A stretch of DNA of 64,000 nt. Origin: Rhodosorus marinus (Eukaryota > Rhodophyta > Stylonematophyceae > Stylonematales > Stylonemataceae). Both the position numbers and the translations under genes were made by a program. The stretch spans positions 905,001 through 969,000 of the forward strand of contig JAMWBK010000001.1 in the NCBI GenBank assembly GCA_029953675.1. The letters are read 5' to 3'. The notes under the pieces were generated by a model. The model was not told the DNA's origin. It ran no database searches and saw only the letters and a list, made by a program, of their open reading frames with translations. Position 1 is the stretch's first letter. Each line of letters begins with the position of its first letter. Below, piece after piece: positions 35,685-47,979 of the stretch.

Positions 35685-36857
35685 ATGATGGATACGCCGA
35701 CTGATACTATTGAGTCCGTGTCAATTCATCCGTTAGTTCTGGTGAATCTGTCTGATGGCCACACTCGGCTGATTGCAGCTGGGGAAAAGTCTGGTTCTTC
35801 ATCGAAGAGCAGAGCTGGAGTTCGAGCGACGGGAGTTCTCCTCGGGAAGCACGTTCGAAATGTTCTGGAGGTAAATCATAGTTTCGAGTTGAAAGAGAAC
35901 CCGGATGGTAGCTTCGATCGAAACTTTGGAGAAACCAGATTGGGACAGTTTGAGGAGATATTTCCCTCGCTGGAGGTTGTTGGTTGGTATGCTTGCGACG
36001 ATCAATTGAGACAGAGCGATTCACAGAGACATACAGAAATCGTAGAAATGTTCTGCGAGAAACCAGTTTTCCTTCTCTTGGACGCCACAAAAGCGCTGAA
36101 GAATGAGCAATCAAGCACCGGGTATTTCGAGACCATACCGATAACCGTGAACGTAGCAACGAACGTGGATGACTCTGAAAAACTTTCCTTCAAGCAAATC
36201 CCTTACAACTTTCTTTCAACGGACTCTGAAAGAATCGCCGTGGATCACGTTGTGGAACACGCCACATCTTCCGACGAGAACAGTTCAGATATTCGTGAGT
36301 CAAAACCTCGCTACCTACCTCTCTGTCCAGGCTGCTGAATGTCAGATCTTGAAAGGCTAAGGACGAGCATCAGATCGGCTCACAATCGTGTGTTTCAATT
36401 GTGATCGTCTTCCCTCAGTATTACAGCATCTGAAGGCACTCCGACGATCAATAACTATGCTCAAAACGAGGGTGGACGTAATATCATCCTATCTCGAAGC
36501 ATCTCAAAAGGGTGAAATCCCATGGGATGCACGTCTCATGAGAGCAGCCGCGGAGGTACTCGCTGAAGAGAGCATTCCCAGACATGTCCTCAACTCCCAG
36601 TGTTGCTAATACAGAGTGTCCTACAGGTATGCAGGGAACTTCCTAGCATGCAACTCGCCGACTATACCAGAGCTCTAAGTGAAGAAGGAGAAAACGTGAA
36701 GATCGTTTCCTATATGACCGGGGTCACAAAGTCAGTTTGCCATCTTGATGACCTCGTGAAGAAGTTCAAGGCTGCGTACGACGGATCAATGCATGCACCT
36801 AGAAAGGGCACGTTCAGGGGCCCTGCTTTTGCATCAGGATCGCTACGGTTTGTATGA
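35685..36857 (+). CDS. COP9 signalosome subunit 6 (CSN6)
   Basis: Exons 35685-36294, 36419-36555 and 36627-36857 join in phase (325 aa). The MPN domain is clear: VSIHPLVLVNLSDGHTR, a GVLLGKHVRNVLEVNHSFEL strand pair, the EEIFPSLEVVGWYACDD helix and FCEKPVFLLLD. It lacks the JAMM metal-binding HxH pattern, as expected for CSN6 (and the related eIF3f and RPN8), which are structural partners of the catalytic MPN+ subunit. SERIAVDHVVEHA and the helical tail (LKTRVDVISSYLEASQKGEI, then VSYMTGVTKSVCHLDDLVKK) point to CSN6 rather than RPN8. The COP9 complex removes Nedd8 from cullins. The start at 35685 is the first ATG of two in tandem. Confidence 0.85.
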
Positions 36858-37181
36858 GGAATGAACTCTTTCGGAGGGAGCCTGCGGATCAGAGTATTCA
36901 GATCTCGAAATCAATGGAATCGTCCAGACGGGAACGGAAGGATCGGAAACAAGGGCCCGAAAGAAACCGCAGAAAATCTTTGCAGCAATCGGCTCAATAA
37001 TTCTAGCCGAGAGAAAATCCTCAGTAGCGACCAGCTTGTGTATTACACTGTATAGAAATCTGAGTCCATGCCATAGTTAAAGCGTGTTAGGAATAAGGAT
37101 GACCAAACATAATTGAAAGAGAAAACCAAGTCAAAGATGACTCTGCCCAGAAAAGAATTGATTCTCTTGGCCTGTTTGTAG
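36858..37181. other. Short convergent intergenic region
   Basis: 3' ends of CSN6 (+) and the mL45-like gene (-) meet here. Nothing else is recognised. Confidence 0.6.
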
Positions 37182-38260
37182 TTATGCTCGCTTCTTGCGG
37201 CGCTTTTGATAGCTTTGTTGACGGATTTTCCGACCGTTCCGGCGTCCGTCAGGGGGACCAGCAGGTGGAACTTCACTTTCCTGCTTTTTTTCTTCGCCGA
37301 AGTCGACGACGCTCTCCCCATTCTTCTTTTCACCCTCGGCATGCTTCTCCGGGACCTGGAGCTTGGCAACAAATAGGTAGGCTGGTTTATCATCGGGGAG
37401 CCTTTCGAAGACACATATCTCCTCGATGAAATTTGGGGTATGCTCAGAATAGAGGAAGTTACCCGTCGAGTCTGTTACTGTGATCCTCCGTTTGTATCTG
37501 AACTTCAATGTCACCTGAAGACAATGATCATGAATCCATCCATTAGAATCCTCACTAAAAGACGCTCCCGGGTTGAATGCACTCCCACCTGGAACGCTAT
37601 TCCATCCTTCGTACGTGTCATCCTATTCTGCACGATCCTATGCCGAGATTGTTCCACCGCCTCCCATTTCACCCTGAGCTTTGATGGTACCTCGCTGAGC
37701 GCTGCGACCATCTGCTGATGGGTCTGTTTCGTCACGAGCCTAGAAAGGCTTTCATGATCTTTCAACGAGTAACCCTTGCTAATCTTCATATAACTTTTGA
37801 ATAGTTCATCAGGGCTCGCTGGGTCAATAGTCCATGCCCTCAGCAAGCTCCATCGGGTCTTAAAATATCCGTTGAACCTTTCCCACCATGCTCTGCGAAT
37901 CCCTGAGCAGTCGTGGGAAAAGCATTGCAGCCATGCTGAAGTAAGCCTAAATGAAGTTTCGCACATAACAGCGGGCACTACTAGCGCGAATTTATCTTAC
38001 CAACAGGATAGGGATCAACAATTTTAAGTTCCTTCGCAGTTGGAGCGGTTGCTCTACAGTCGCGCAAACAGGAGAAGAAAAAAACGATTCAGTACGGCGT
38101 CTAGCCGCAAGATCGAAATTCTACTCCAGCACCGGGCGAAAAGCACAGTTGGATAGACTTAGACTTACAGTCCGCGAAAACTAACGGATCGCTCCAGTTC
38201 CCGGGGAACAACCGTGCTGAAGCGTTGCACCACTCGACGACTTCCGATCAAACCCGCCAT
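37182..38260 (-). CDS. mL45/Tim44-like mitochondrial ribosomal protein, four exons
   Basis: Exons 38260-38169, 38053-38001, 37935-37589 and 37514-37182 join in phase (274 aa). The N-terminus is a typical mitochondrial presequence (MAGLIGSRRVVQRFSTVVPR: Arg/Ser-rich with no acidic residue). The body holds the Tim44-like fold as in mL45: ASPDELFKSYMKISKGYSLK, ESLSRLVTKQTHQQMVAALS, LRVKWEAVEQSRHRIVQNRM, and in the last exon VTLKFRYKRRITVTDSTGN. mL45/Mba1 proteins sit near the mitoribosome tunnel exit and link it to the inner membrane. The C-terminus carries a Lys/Arg-rich extension (QSYQKRRKKRA). A Tim44 homologue would be longer; I favour mL45. Confidence 0.68.
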
Positions 38261-39013
38261 CGTTCGAGGGATGTTATTGGCTATGACTCCGTTTCATTAA
38301 GAAAACCCTTAGATTATCCAGGAAAAGTCAGTACGAGAACTTTATCCAGTCTCCATAGTCCAGATGAAATGCGACAAAGCAGGCCCTACCAACACGCCCC
38401 ACCCCGAACCCCCACTGCTCCGAAAACAATTCTCAGATCAAAGAACTGCACCGAGCCGCAATGGGACAGCTTGTCCTGGAAACGAATGGACAAGCTGTCC
38501 TGAAGCAGACAGCTTGTCTCATTTTTGGTTCCCGCCAAGAACGCAGGTTAGTGCTTTTTATTGGTCAATACAATATTGAAAAAAGAATAAATATTATGAG
38601 CGGGAAATGATATGCTCAATATATTTCTACAAATAGAATATTCTCAAAGTCGAAACAGATGTAAAAACGTCCGGTGCTTATGGCATTAATCTGATTTTCT
38701 TCAATTTTGATGTACTTCCGGGGTCTTCTTTTGGGGGTATTTTCTGGGGCCAAGAGATCGGGGGGAAAACGAGGCCATTGTTTTCTTGAGATTTTTTGTT
38801 CGGTCGGTTGGGCGTTGGAAGGTGATAGTGGCTGATGTTACATGTGTTTTTCTTTTTTCGAAAGGATTTTGTTGTCCAAATGGAGTTGTTGGGGATAAGG
38901 ACTTGCACTGAGATGAAGTACTTGACAATGGACTGTTGCGGACCGGGTTGGAGGGAGGAGGGGAGGAGAATTGAGGGGTTTTCGGTTGTGTTTGAAGGTG
39001 GCTAGGCGAGAAA
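38261..39013. other. Divergent promoter region between the mL45-like gene and POLE
   Basis: About 750 bp between two divergently read starts. Contains a strong inverted repeat (38464-38518), AT-rich DNA (38575-38650) and a G-rich, purine-biased stretch before the POLE start. No gene. Confidence 0.6.
38464..38518. repeat. Inverted repeat with a third copy (alternative hairpins)
   Basis: GGACAGCTTGTCC at 38464-38476 is the exact reverse complement of GGACAAGCTGTCC at 38488-38500 (13-bp stem, 11-nt loop). A third copy, GACAGCTTGTC at 38508-38518, matches the first and could pair with the second instead, giving two mutually exclusive stems. Confidence 0.85.
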
Positions 39014-42000
39014 ATGGGTTTCAGCGGAAGAGGAAACGGATTCCGCGGCGGTTGGAGGGGGGTACGACGTGGAGGAGGTCGAGGACGAGGACGAGGACGA
39101 GGATATGGCTTCAAATCAAGCAGGAGGTTGGCACAGCCGAGCTGGGGCTCTGACGAGCCAGCGCAGACTGCAAACGCTGACCCGGAAATCTCGACAACCG
39201 AGAGAAAGACGCTTGACAGGAGAAAAGACATGGGTGAGCGAGATGGAATGCAGGTTCTTGGAAACTCCTCTCTTTCTACGCTTTTCTGAATGTATGTGTT
39301 TTCGCTTGGAAAGATTTCCGAGATTCAAATAGCGGAGTTGAAGCGCTGTCCACCGGATCGAAACCGCGTTTGGGATGGTTGTATAATATGGCGTCGGTGA
39401 CGGTTCTGGATTCCATCTCCGAAAAACTTGTTCAGGTAGCTACTAGCAAACCCGAAACCAGAATTCTGCAAGCATCGCTAAGTCTTGATTATTGTAAATA
39501 GGGAGCGGATTTGTTCTTTATTGGTTCGGATGGAGTAGACTTCAGAGCTACTGCAGTGATGCGACCCTACCTCTACCTCTCCGCGCTTGAGGACAAAGTG
39601 GGGGATCTGGAGACTTCTCTTCTCAAGCTGTACCCTGAACTGGTGCGGGAAGCTGAAGCGAATTTTTCCTTTGGATTCTGAGTACGAACTGATGAAATGC
39701 TTGACAACTGACTACCTTTCTGTGATAGATCGCTTGCTGTACAGTGACATACCTGGAAGACCTTGATGCTCCAAACCACTTATCAATGAGGGTTAGCAAC
39801 CTGGACCATCCGCAGCTGACCCTACTTCTGGCTTATTAGTTTTCGATCGTTTCTTGAATTCTGCAGGAAGGAAGATCCTACTTGAAAGTGGAGAGTTGGA
39901 CTATGAAAGAAACCAACGACCTCAGGCAAATGTTGTTACCTTTCCAACGTAAAAATCAAGCGAACAAGAAGAAACTCGGCGTTGCAGACGCTGCTGAGCT
40001 TGAGTATAGAGCTGGTCTAGATCTTCTGGATGATATTAGGGAATACGACGTGTCCCCATTGAACCGGATTGCAATTGACATGAATCTAAGGGCAGGTCAC
40101 TGGTACAGAGTTGATCCGGATGGAATGTCAGGTGTGTTCGTGCACCTTCGCACGAGCTGCTTGCCACGACCGTGTTTTAACCAAAACTGTCGGTTACAAA
40201 CTTCAAACCAGGAGCGAGCACGGATGTCACCGACAGTGAGGGCCAACAAGAGAAGAAGGCCGAGTACAGATCTGTGCATCTGGAACGAGTGGAAGAAATC
40301 CTGGAAAGAGCTACACCAACAGTGCTCGCGTACGATATTGAGTGTACTAAGCAGCCTCTTCGTTTTCCTGATGCTGACGAAGGGGATATGGTACAGTCCT
40401 CATTCAGCCAAGCGCGTTTCTCGGGTTGTTCGAGCTGACCACTGTCCTGTAATTGCAGGTGATGATGATTTCGTGGATGATTGACGGGCACGGCTTCCTT
40501 GGTGTCAACCGCGAGGTTGTTTCCGCTGATATAGTGGCTTTCTCGTATACGCCAAAGCCCGAGGTATGTTGCTTGTCAACAAGACATTGACGTGGTTTTC
40601 CAGGTCTCTAATTTCGATTTGACTCGCATTTGGTGAATCTAATAATTGCAGTTTCCCGGCGACTTCGTTATTTTCAACGAACCCGATGAGAAGGCCCTTC
40701 TCGAGCGCTTCTTTGAACAATACAGAGCAAACCGACCGAGAGTGGTCGTTACGTACAACGGCGATAACTTTGACTTTCCGTTCATTGAAAAAAGGGCCGA
40801 AGCTAACGGCCTTGACATGTACAACGAGATTGGTTTTAAGCAAACTTCTCAAATGCAGAGCGTAGAGTATCGATCGAGGACTGCCGTTCATCTTGACTGC
40901 CTCTATTGGGTGAACAGAGACTCCTACCTCCCGCAGGGCTCAAGAGGCCTAAAAGCTGTTACGAAAGCGTTGTTAGGATATGATCCATTAGAACTTGACC
41001 CCGAGGAAATGACTCCAGCTGCGAAATCTAGACCACATCTACTGGCTTCGTACTCTGTATCTGATGCTGTGTGCACGTACTACTTGTACATGAAATATGT
41101 ACACCCGTTCGTATTCTCGCTCTGCACGATTCTGCCCCTGAATCCGGACGACGTGCTACGCAAAGGCTCCGGAACCCTCTGCGAGCTTCTGCTAATGAGT
41201 GAAGCAAAGAAAAAGTTGATCGTTGCGCCGAACAAGCACGAAGACTATTCCGTTAAACACACACCAGATGGGCATATGCTCGAAAACGAGACCTACATTG
41301 GAGGACACGTTGAAGCGCTTCAGTCCGGCATTTTTCGTAGTGATATCCCGAGTAAGATTCTTACAGTATCGGTAGGCAAAAGACGGGCTACTGATGTGCT
41401 GTTTTTTTTTCACCACTCCAACCCTACAGTGAAATTCCGCATTGACACAACGGCAATTGAAGAACTTGAAAAGAAGATTGATTCGGTTTTGAAATTTGCA
41501 GTCGAAGCTGAGGCAAAGAAAACCCTCGAAGAGATTATAAACTATGAGGAACTAAAGGTAGGCTATATGCAAGCTGACTTCGGATTGTTCTGCACTCTGA
41601 CAAAACTGGCGCTTGTTTCTTTGTTTGCGTAGGAGAACATCTTAAATCAGCTCGCGGAACTTAAGAAGAATACATGCTTGACGGAGAATCCTCTTATTTA
41701 TCATCTTGATGTAGGGGCAATGTATCCTAACATTATATTGACTAACCGGCTTCAACCGCACGCTATTGTTGATAGCACAACATGTGCAGCATGCGACTTC
41801 AACGGTGACTCAGATTGTCAGAGGTACATGAAGTGGACGTGGCGCGGGGAACACTACACAGCCTCGCGTGGGGAGGTTGAGATGCTGAAACGATCTGGGC
41901 CAGGTCCTGTGGTGGAAGACATTTCAGACCCTTCGTTCATGAAAAGGTTGAAAGACTACTCAAGGAAGAATTATCGGAGAATTACTGACACTCGAATTCA

Positions 42001-45000
42001 GGAGCGTGTTGCAACTGTCTGCCAACGAGAGAACTCGTTTTACGTGGACACAGTCCGTGCGTTTCGAGACAGAAGGTACGACCTTAAGCAGATGTTAAAG
42101 CGATGGAAGAAAAAGGTGCGAGAAGCAAGGGAGAGAGGTGATGAAGCTCAGATTTTGGAGGCCGAGAGTATGATTGTGCTTTATGACAGTTTGCAGCTCG
42201 CACACAAGTGCATCCTCAATTCCTTCTATGGGTACGTGATGCGGCGAGGTGCAAGGTGGTATTCAATGGAAATGGCAGGCGTTGTAACACAGACGGGATC
42301 CCACATTATTCGAGGCGCTCGGCAGTTCATTGAACGCATTGGTGTGCCACTCGAACTGGATACTGATGGAATCTGGTGCACGCTGCCGAAGTCGTTCCCC
42401 GAGAACTTCGTCTTCAAAACGAAGGAAGGGCAAACGCATCAAATGAGCTTCATCTGCTCAGTATTCAACCAGGAGGTCCACCAGAACTTCAGCAACCACC
42501 AATACCAATATCTAAACAACAAGCAGGCGCCGTCTTCCTACGAGGTATCAACGGAATGCTCGATTTTCTTCGAAGTCGATGGGCCTTACAAGGCGATGAT
42601 CCTTCCAGCATCAAAGGAGGAGAATAAACAGCTAAAAAAGCGATATGCAGTTTTCAACGATGCCGGAAAACTCGTCGAGCTAAAAGGCTTTGAAATAAAG
42701 AGAAGGGGGGAGCTGAAACTTGTTAAGGTCTTCCAAGGCGACGTTTTCAATAAGTTCTTGGACGGCAGTTCCTTGGAGGAGTGCTACGATGCGGTGGCCT
42801 CAGTTGCTAATAGATACTTGGATGTCCTGGAGGAGGAAGGGAATATGTACGACGACGAATCCCTGATCGCTCTGCTCATGGAGCAAAACAATATGAGCAG
42901 GAGTTTGGCAGAGTACATAACGGACGGACAAAAGAGCTTAGCAATTACAACCGCAAAGAGATTGGCGGAACTGCTTGGCGAGCAGGTGGTTAGGGACAAG
43001 CTGACTTGCAAGTACATAGTCTGCAAGAAACCCGAGGGTGTTCAGGTGAGAAAAAACTTTTGAAAGATTCTCAGAGCCGCGTTTGGTTTTATGGCCCTAA
43101 GCGTCTGTCCTTTTCTTCTATTATTTGTTCAGGTTACCGAGAGGGCCATACCAATTCAAGTTTTCGGCACTGATGCAAAGATTAGAAAAGAGTTCCTCCG
43201 TCGCTGGACAAAGGAAACGGAGGATTCCGCTTTAGAACTGCGAGCTCTGATTGACTGGGAGTACTATGCGGGTCGGCTTGTCTCCTCGATACAGAAAATT
43301 ATTTGCATCCCCGCCGCTCTGCAAGAGGTAATACTCGCAAACTTGCAGGAGTCATTGCGAATACCTCCCACATGGGCTAGTTCTGAGATTCGAGACTTCC
43401 TGCAACGTTTTTTTTCCGTCAGCTGTCTAATCCAGTTCCGAGAATAGACCTTCCGGACTGGCTCGCGAAGAAGGTCGCTGAGATGAGAGATCCACGGAAG
43501 CAGAAATCCATTTCCTCCTTTCTCGTGCAGAAATCGACATTCGACGAATTTGATGATGTCAAGCATCTACCGAACAAGAGTAGCCGAGCATGTCCCGACA
43601 TGGAGGACATTACGAATCGTGCTAAGTCCACTGACAAGATAGCCAAGGCGAGACTGAAAACTGAAATTTCTGCTTCGCGTGGACACGGCCTGGCCGGTAA
43701 GTGAAAGGATTTCGTGCTTGCCATGCTTGCACCGCGAGGAGCTGGCTGTCCAATTTTTAACCACAGTGCTCAAATCCGCAGATGAGAATGAGCAGCCAGA
43801 TCTGAAGGATGGCTACGTATCATGGCTTAGAAGAATGAGACGAAAATGGAAACTGAGTAGGAAAAAGAAGGAGTTGGAAAAGCTGAAGAAAAAACGCTCA
43901 ACAATCGAGAGCGATGATGATGACGACGTCTCTGGGGGCAAGAATATGCTGAGTCGACGGCGAAGAGCTAGGGGTATTGGAAACTATTTCGAAGAACACA
44001 ATACGCGGCCAAGAGTGAGCTTGCTGAAGAACACGTGGGAGGTATTTTCGCTCGTGAAAACGAAGGGTAGAGGCAGGTATCAACTCTGGATACGCCCACT
44101 CTCATCACGTAAGGAAAGCAGGAAGCGTTGTAAGATCTTATCAAGACTTACAAAGGTCTGACTGTGCTAAACTTTTAGGCTTCGATGACGGCCCATCCGA
44201 GTTTTATGCAATCCCGTTGAGAGTCCCTCGCTCCGTGTACGTGAACTCACGACTGCCAAAGGATGAGCACCTTGGAAAGGAAGTAAAAGGTTATGTCCTT
44301 CCTAGAGGTCAGCACAGGTAAGCGTCTTAAAAGGAAGTCTATTAAAGCCAGGGTTTCTCAAGGTTGACTGTGCTCAAATATGTCAACTTCGCGCCTTGCG
44401 CAGCTTGCACCTGTACAGGGTTGGGGTAGATGAAGCTCATGAAGGTATGAGTACTGGCGGTCAGGTATCGAGCGAAGGCACGGACATTGAAGGAGTATAT
44501 GAAACAAAAACTCCCGAGGATTTCAACGCGCTTCTTCGGGTTGGCTGCCTGTGCAAGCCTAAAAACTTGCCTCAAGGGGGGAGGAGTGCCCTTCTCAGCA
44601 GGGGACTATGTATTGACGACCTGGAACCCGTCGACGTTCGAAGTCGCTCCCAGTACTTGGCACAAGGAGAGGACAAGGTTACTGCCTTCCTCTATGTGGC
44701 GGACTCTATGGACGGCTCTCAACGTTTGCTTTTTGGACTCCTTACGCCGTTGATAGAACAGGGCCTTGTAGTGAGTGTGTCACAGTCTCACAAGTCCCCC
44801 CCTTTGGATGCCGCAAGGATTTGGAAATCCATTGGGTCTGAGAAGGACGCCAACTTTTCCAATGAGTTTCAGTTCACTGTAGCAAACGAGCGGTCAGTGA
44901 AAGCGGCTGGAAAACTGGTTCATCAGCGACTTGAAGATTTGCTGATGGATGGTCGCTTCGCGAGGAGGACCATTCTCTGCGTGCAGAGCTCAATTGGATA

Positions 45001-47531
45001 CTGGTGCGCAACTCTTTTGCCGAAGCGTTCGTACCGATTGAAGAGTAACATTTGCTCACCTGATTGATTCTGCAGGGATTTGCTGGAAGATATTCCAAAC
45101 TTGCGACGATTTCCATCCGTACAGGTTCATTTTAATCGTCGGCATCGAGAATTTCAACCAGTGCAATGGTTACAGACTGCATTCCGGAACTGCCTGCTCT
45201 CATACGCAGACTTGGACCCGGAACTTTCGAAGCAGAAGTCCATAGCAAGATTTGCCGACATCCCGTTGGGGAACGTTAGTACCGTTGATCCGTACATCCA
45301 GGTATCGTGGAGCATCCCCGCAGTCGATCCATGTAGAACGTGAGAATTAAGTGTTCCGAAATTCTCTGCTAACCGAAGGCGCTAGACACACACTTTGCAA
45401 GACACCTACGCCGAAAGAACCATGTACTATGGTCCTCCGAAGGCGCAAAACCGGACATCGCAGGCTACGAAGACGAAGACAGTCCGCTTCGAGAGGAAGA
45501 TAGGCTGAACCCAGAATATATCATGGTACGCATGAACCTGAAGATCTACTTGGAATGTGGGGTTCGCGCGTCAACCTGAGAGTCTTCACTTTCCGTAGCC
45601 TGGCGCATACAGAACGATTTGCGTCGAGACGGAGCTTACGGATCTTGCGCTCGGTTCCGTTCTTGCAAGTGCGCAATTGAATGAAGCCGATGGAACCGAA
45701 GCGATCAGTGAACCAGTTCCAATCAAACACGATTCAGTTGAGGAAGAAGAGATTTCAGCCTCAGGCGCGATTGACGACGTCTCGAAGTCACTGCCGTCGT
45801 TCAGGATTCTGCGAGATATGCTCGCGAGCATGGAAAAGCTCGCTGAATCCGATAAGGTATAAACTTCTGCAGAAGCGTTGGCTACATATGTTCATGACAA
45901 CTCAAGTTTCCTGACCTTGATTCTAGGAGAGTGATGAGAAAGAAGTCGCTATTTCTGTAATGGAACACTTCTATCGCTGGCTGAGGTCTGAAGATGCGCT
46001 GATGTACGATCCGTCACTGCACTTTATTGTGCACAGTATGATGAAAAAGGTCTTTCGGATTCTATTGACCGAGTTAAAGAATCTCGGAGCCCAAGTGGCA
46101 TACGCGTCGGTTTCCAAGTACGTGCAGAAGCAAACACAAGCGAAGCCTCTGCCGTTTGGTTCTCGACTTTACTGAAGATACTTGTCCTTTTGCCCAGAAT
46201 CGTCTTGGTTACTCCGAAGAACGAGGCATTTGATGGGCTGCGCTACGCTGCGTTTATCGAGTCAACGCTAAGGGAAAAGGCTATATTTAGCAGGATCCGT
46301 TTCGCACCACTAATCGGGGTTTATCAGAGCCTCTTATTCGCGGATCCGTTCAATTATTCAGGGGTTCCTGCACTCGAGGAAAGCTCCATTCTAGAGGGAA
46401 AGGTACGCCCAAGACGTGAAGGTTCCCTCTGCCCCGGCATGTTCCGCTTGTCTCCGGTCCTGAACTATGTTTGCCCGTCTAGGTCAAGGTTTTCAACAGT
46501 ACAACTCGCGTCTATGGCGCGAGGGATCTTCCTCCTTCACGTATGAGCTGGGAAGTCGTTGACTACTTGCCGACGCCGGTTGCGTCTCTCTGGATGCAAA
46601 CAGTGGACGCCTTCATCAGGCACCCGCTCCAGGAGTTTCAAGTTGCTAACGAAGAGAACCGATGCAAAGAGAAGGAAGACGGGAGCAAACAGATTTCGGA
46701 GGTATTACATGTCGCAGGTCTTGTTAGCCAAGTGGAGGAGGTTTCTGAATTCACATCACTATTGCTTCAGGTCCGGAATTTCCTCAGATCGGTTACTCCG
46801 GAGATCTTCGAGAGTATCCAGCAGATTCAAGAGCAGACTCCGAGTCTTGAAATTCCTACCTCCGCAATATTGAAACGCAAACTCCAACCTCCAGTGTTGG
46901 AGTATGTGATCGCCTTGATGCGGACCTTCAGTCTCGACGACAGCGTTCGGGACGAAGTTTCGAATCTGAGGAGGTCTGCTCTCTTGCTTCTGAACGTACC
47001 CGAGTTCAGCACCAGCGCGAAGTACTCGAACCCGAAAGCTACGTTCCGACTTCCGGATGTCATCTGTGCCAACTGCAAGTTGGTTGTGGACCTTGAGGTG
47101 ACTAAAGACGCGGTAAGAGCGGACACAGAGATGACGTCTTAAATCCACTCCACGGATACTCGCAATGAGCCTAATAATTGTTATGCATAATATAACAGGA
47201 AACTTCCAGCATGCTGCATCCGTGGGCATGTACATATTGCGAATACCCATATGACAAACACGAAATTGAGCTCGCGCTCGTTAAGGAGACCCAGGCCTCC
47301 GTGAAGTCGTACGTTGTGCAGGATCTTCAGTGCGTCAAGTGCAAGATGATCAAGCAGGACAACCTCCAAGAGCACTGCGCTTGCTCTGGGAGTTACCGCG
47401 CAACGTTCCTGAAAGGAGATCTCGACTTGAGGCTTAAGACTTTGAGGGAGATTTCTTCGAGGTATGAACTACCTCTGTTACACCACGTAACGAGCAAGCT
47501 CAGCGGGAGGTCGAACTCGAAATCAACATAG
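39014..47531 (+). CDS. POLE: DNA polymerase epsilon catalytic subunit (POLE/Pol2), 22 exons
   Basis: All exons join in phase to 2283 aa, close to the animal protein: 39014-39233, 39323-39435, 39502-39642, 39729-39791, 39867-40131, 40212-40390, 40459-40563, 40652-41351, 41430-41557, 41633-43045, 43133-43327, 43423-43696, 43782-44108, 44179-44317, 44404-45003, 45076-45301, 45379-45525, 45599-45856, 45927-46117, 46198-46402, 46483-47112, 47199-47531. The leading-strand replicase has an Arg/Gly-rich start (GRGNGFRGG), exonuclease motifs AYDIECTK (about residue 315), [13 protein letters not shown] and YSVSDAV, polymerase motif [20 protein letters not shown] (about 662), [17 protein letters not shown] and motif [10 protein letters not shown] (about 880). 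The cysteines of the catalytic-domain Fe-S site are present (689, 692, 700 and the one in TVCQRENSF). C-terminal Cys pairs (CANC, CTYC, CVKC, CAC) form the CysA/CysB modules for partner binding. Proofreading residues look intact. A possible 69-nt in-frame intron lies inside exon 21. Confidence 0.97.
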
Positions 47532-47979
47532 GATTTTGATGTATTAACAATAATATATGCAGTCACACTGCTAAGCGAGTTTTCTCCGCTTTTATTAAAG
47601 AAACGATGGATTCATCCACTAGGCTCGATATTCGAAGAGTCGTCTCATGGACCCGCCTCAAATATGGCGAGCTTCGATCGGACAGACTAAGTACGCAGTC
47701 AAGCGATGAAAGATCGAATGTGATATGGGCAGGTCGAATTGCTTCCATAACCCTGCAAATGGCTGAAACCAAGAACGAAAGCGCACATCTTGGAAACCAC
47801 CTTTGCGGTTTACACGTTCTACGACCCTGATCGAGAGCTTGCATAGCATGACCAAGTTTACACACCATTTAGTGAAGTTGTTACACGAAAGGCATGTTAA
47901 ATGAGACACATGTCAGCAGATTGGCGCTCGACATAATCTGATAACGACTTGTCAGACCAGACTGGTTCTCAGCGTTCGG
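47532..47979. other. Region between POLE and the RIN13-like gene
   Basis: A plus-strand frame from ATG 47606 (MDSSTRLDIRRVVSWTRL...) could be the first exon of the following gene. An overlapping minus frame (47868-47563) is equally open, so I do not choose. Confidence 0.35.

Noticed and set aside
38701..39231. Long Pro/Arg-rich minus-strand ORF
   Set aside because: It is the antisense of the POLE promoter and of the Gly/Arg-rich first exon; the composition explains its openness.
46759..47250. 163-aa minus-strand ORF
   Set aside because: Antisense of POLE exons 21-22.
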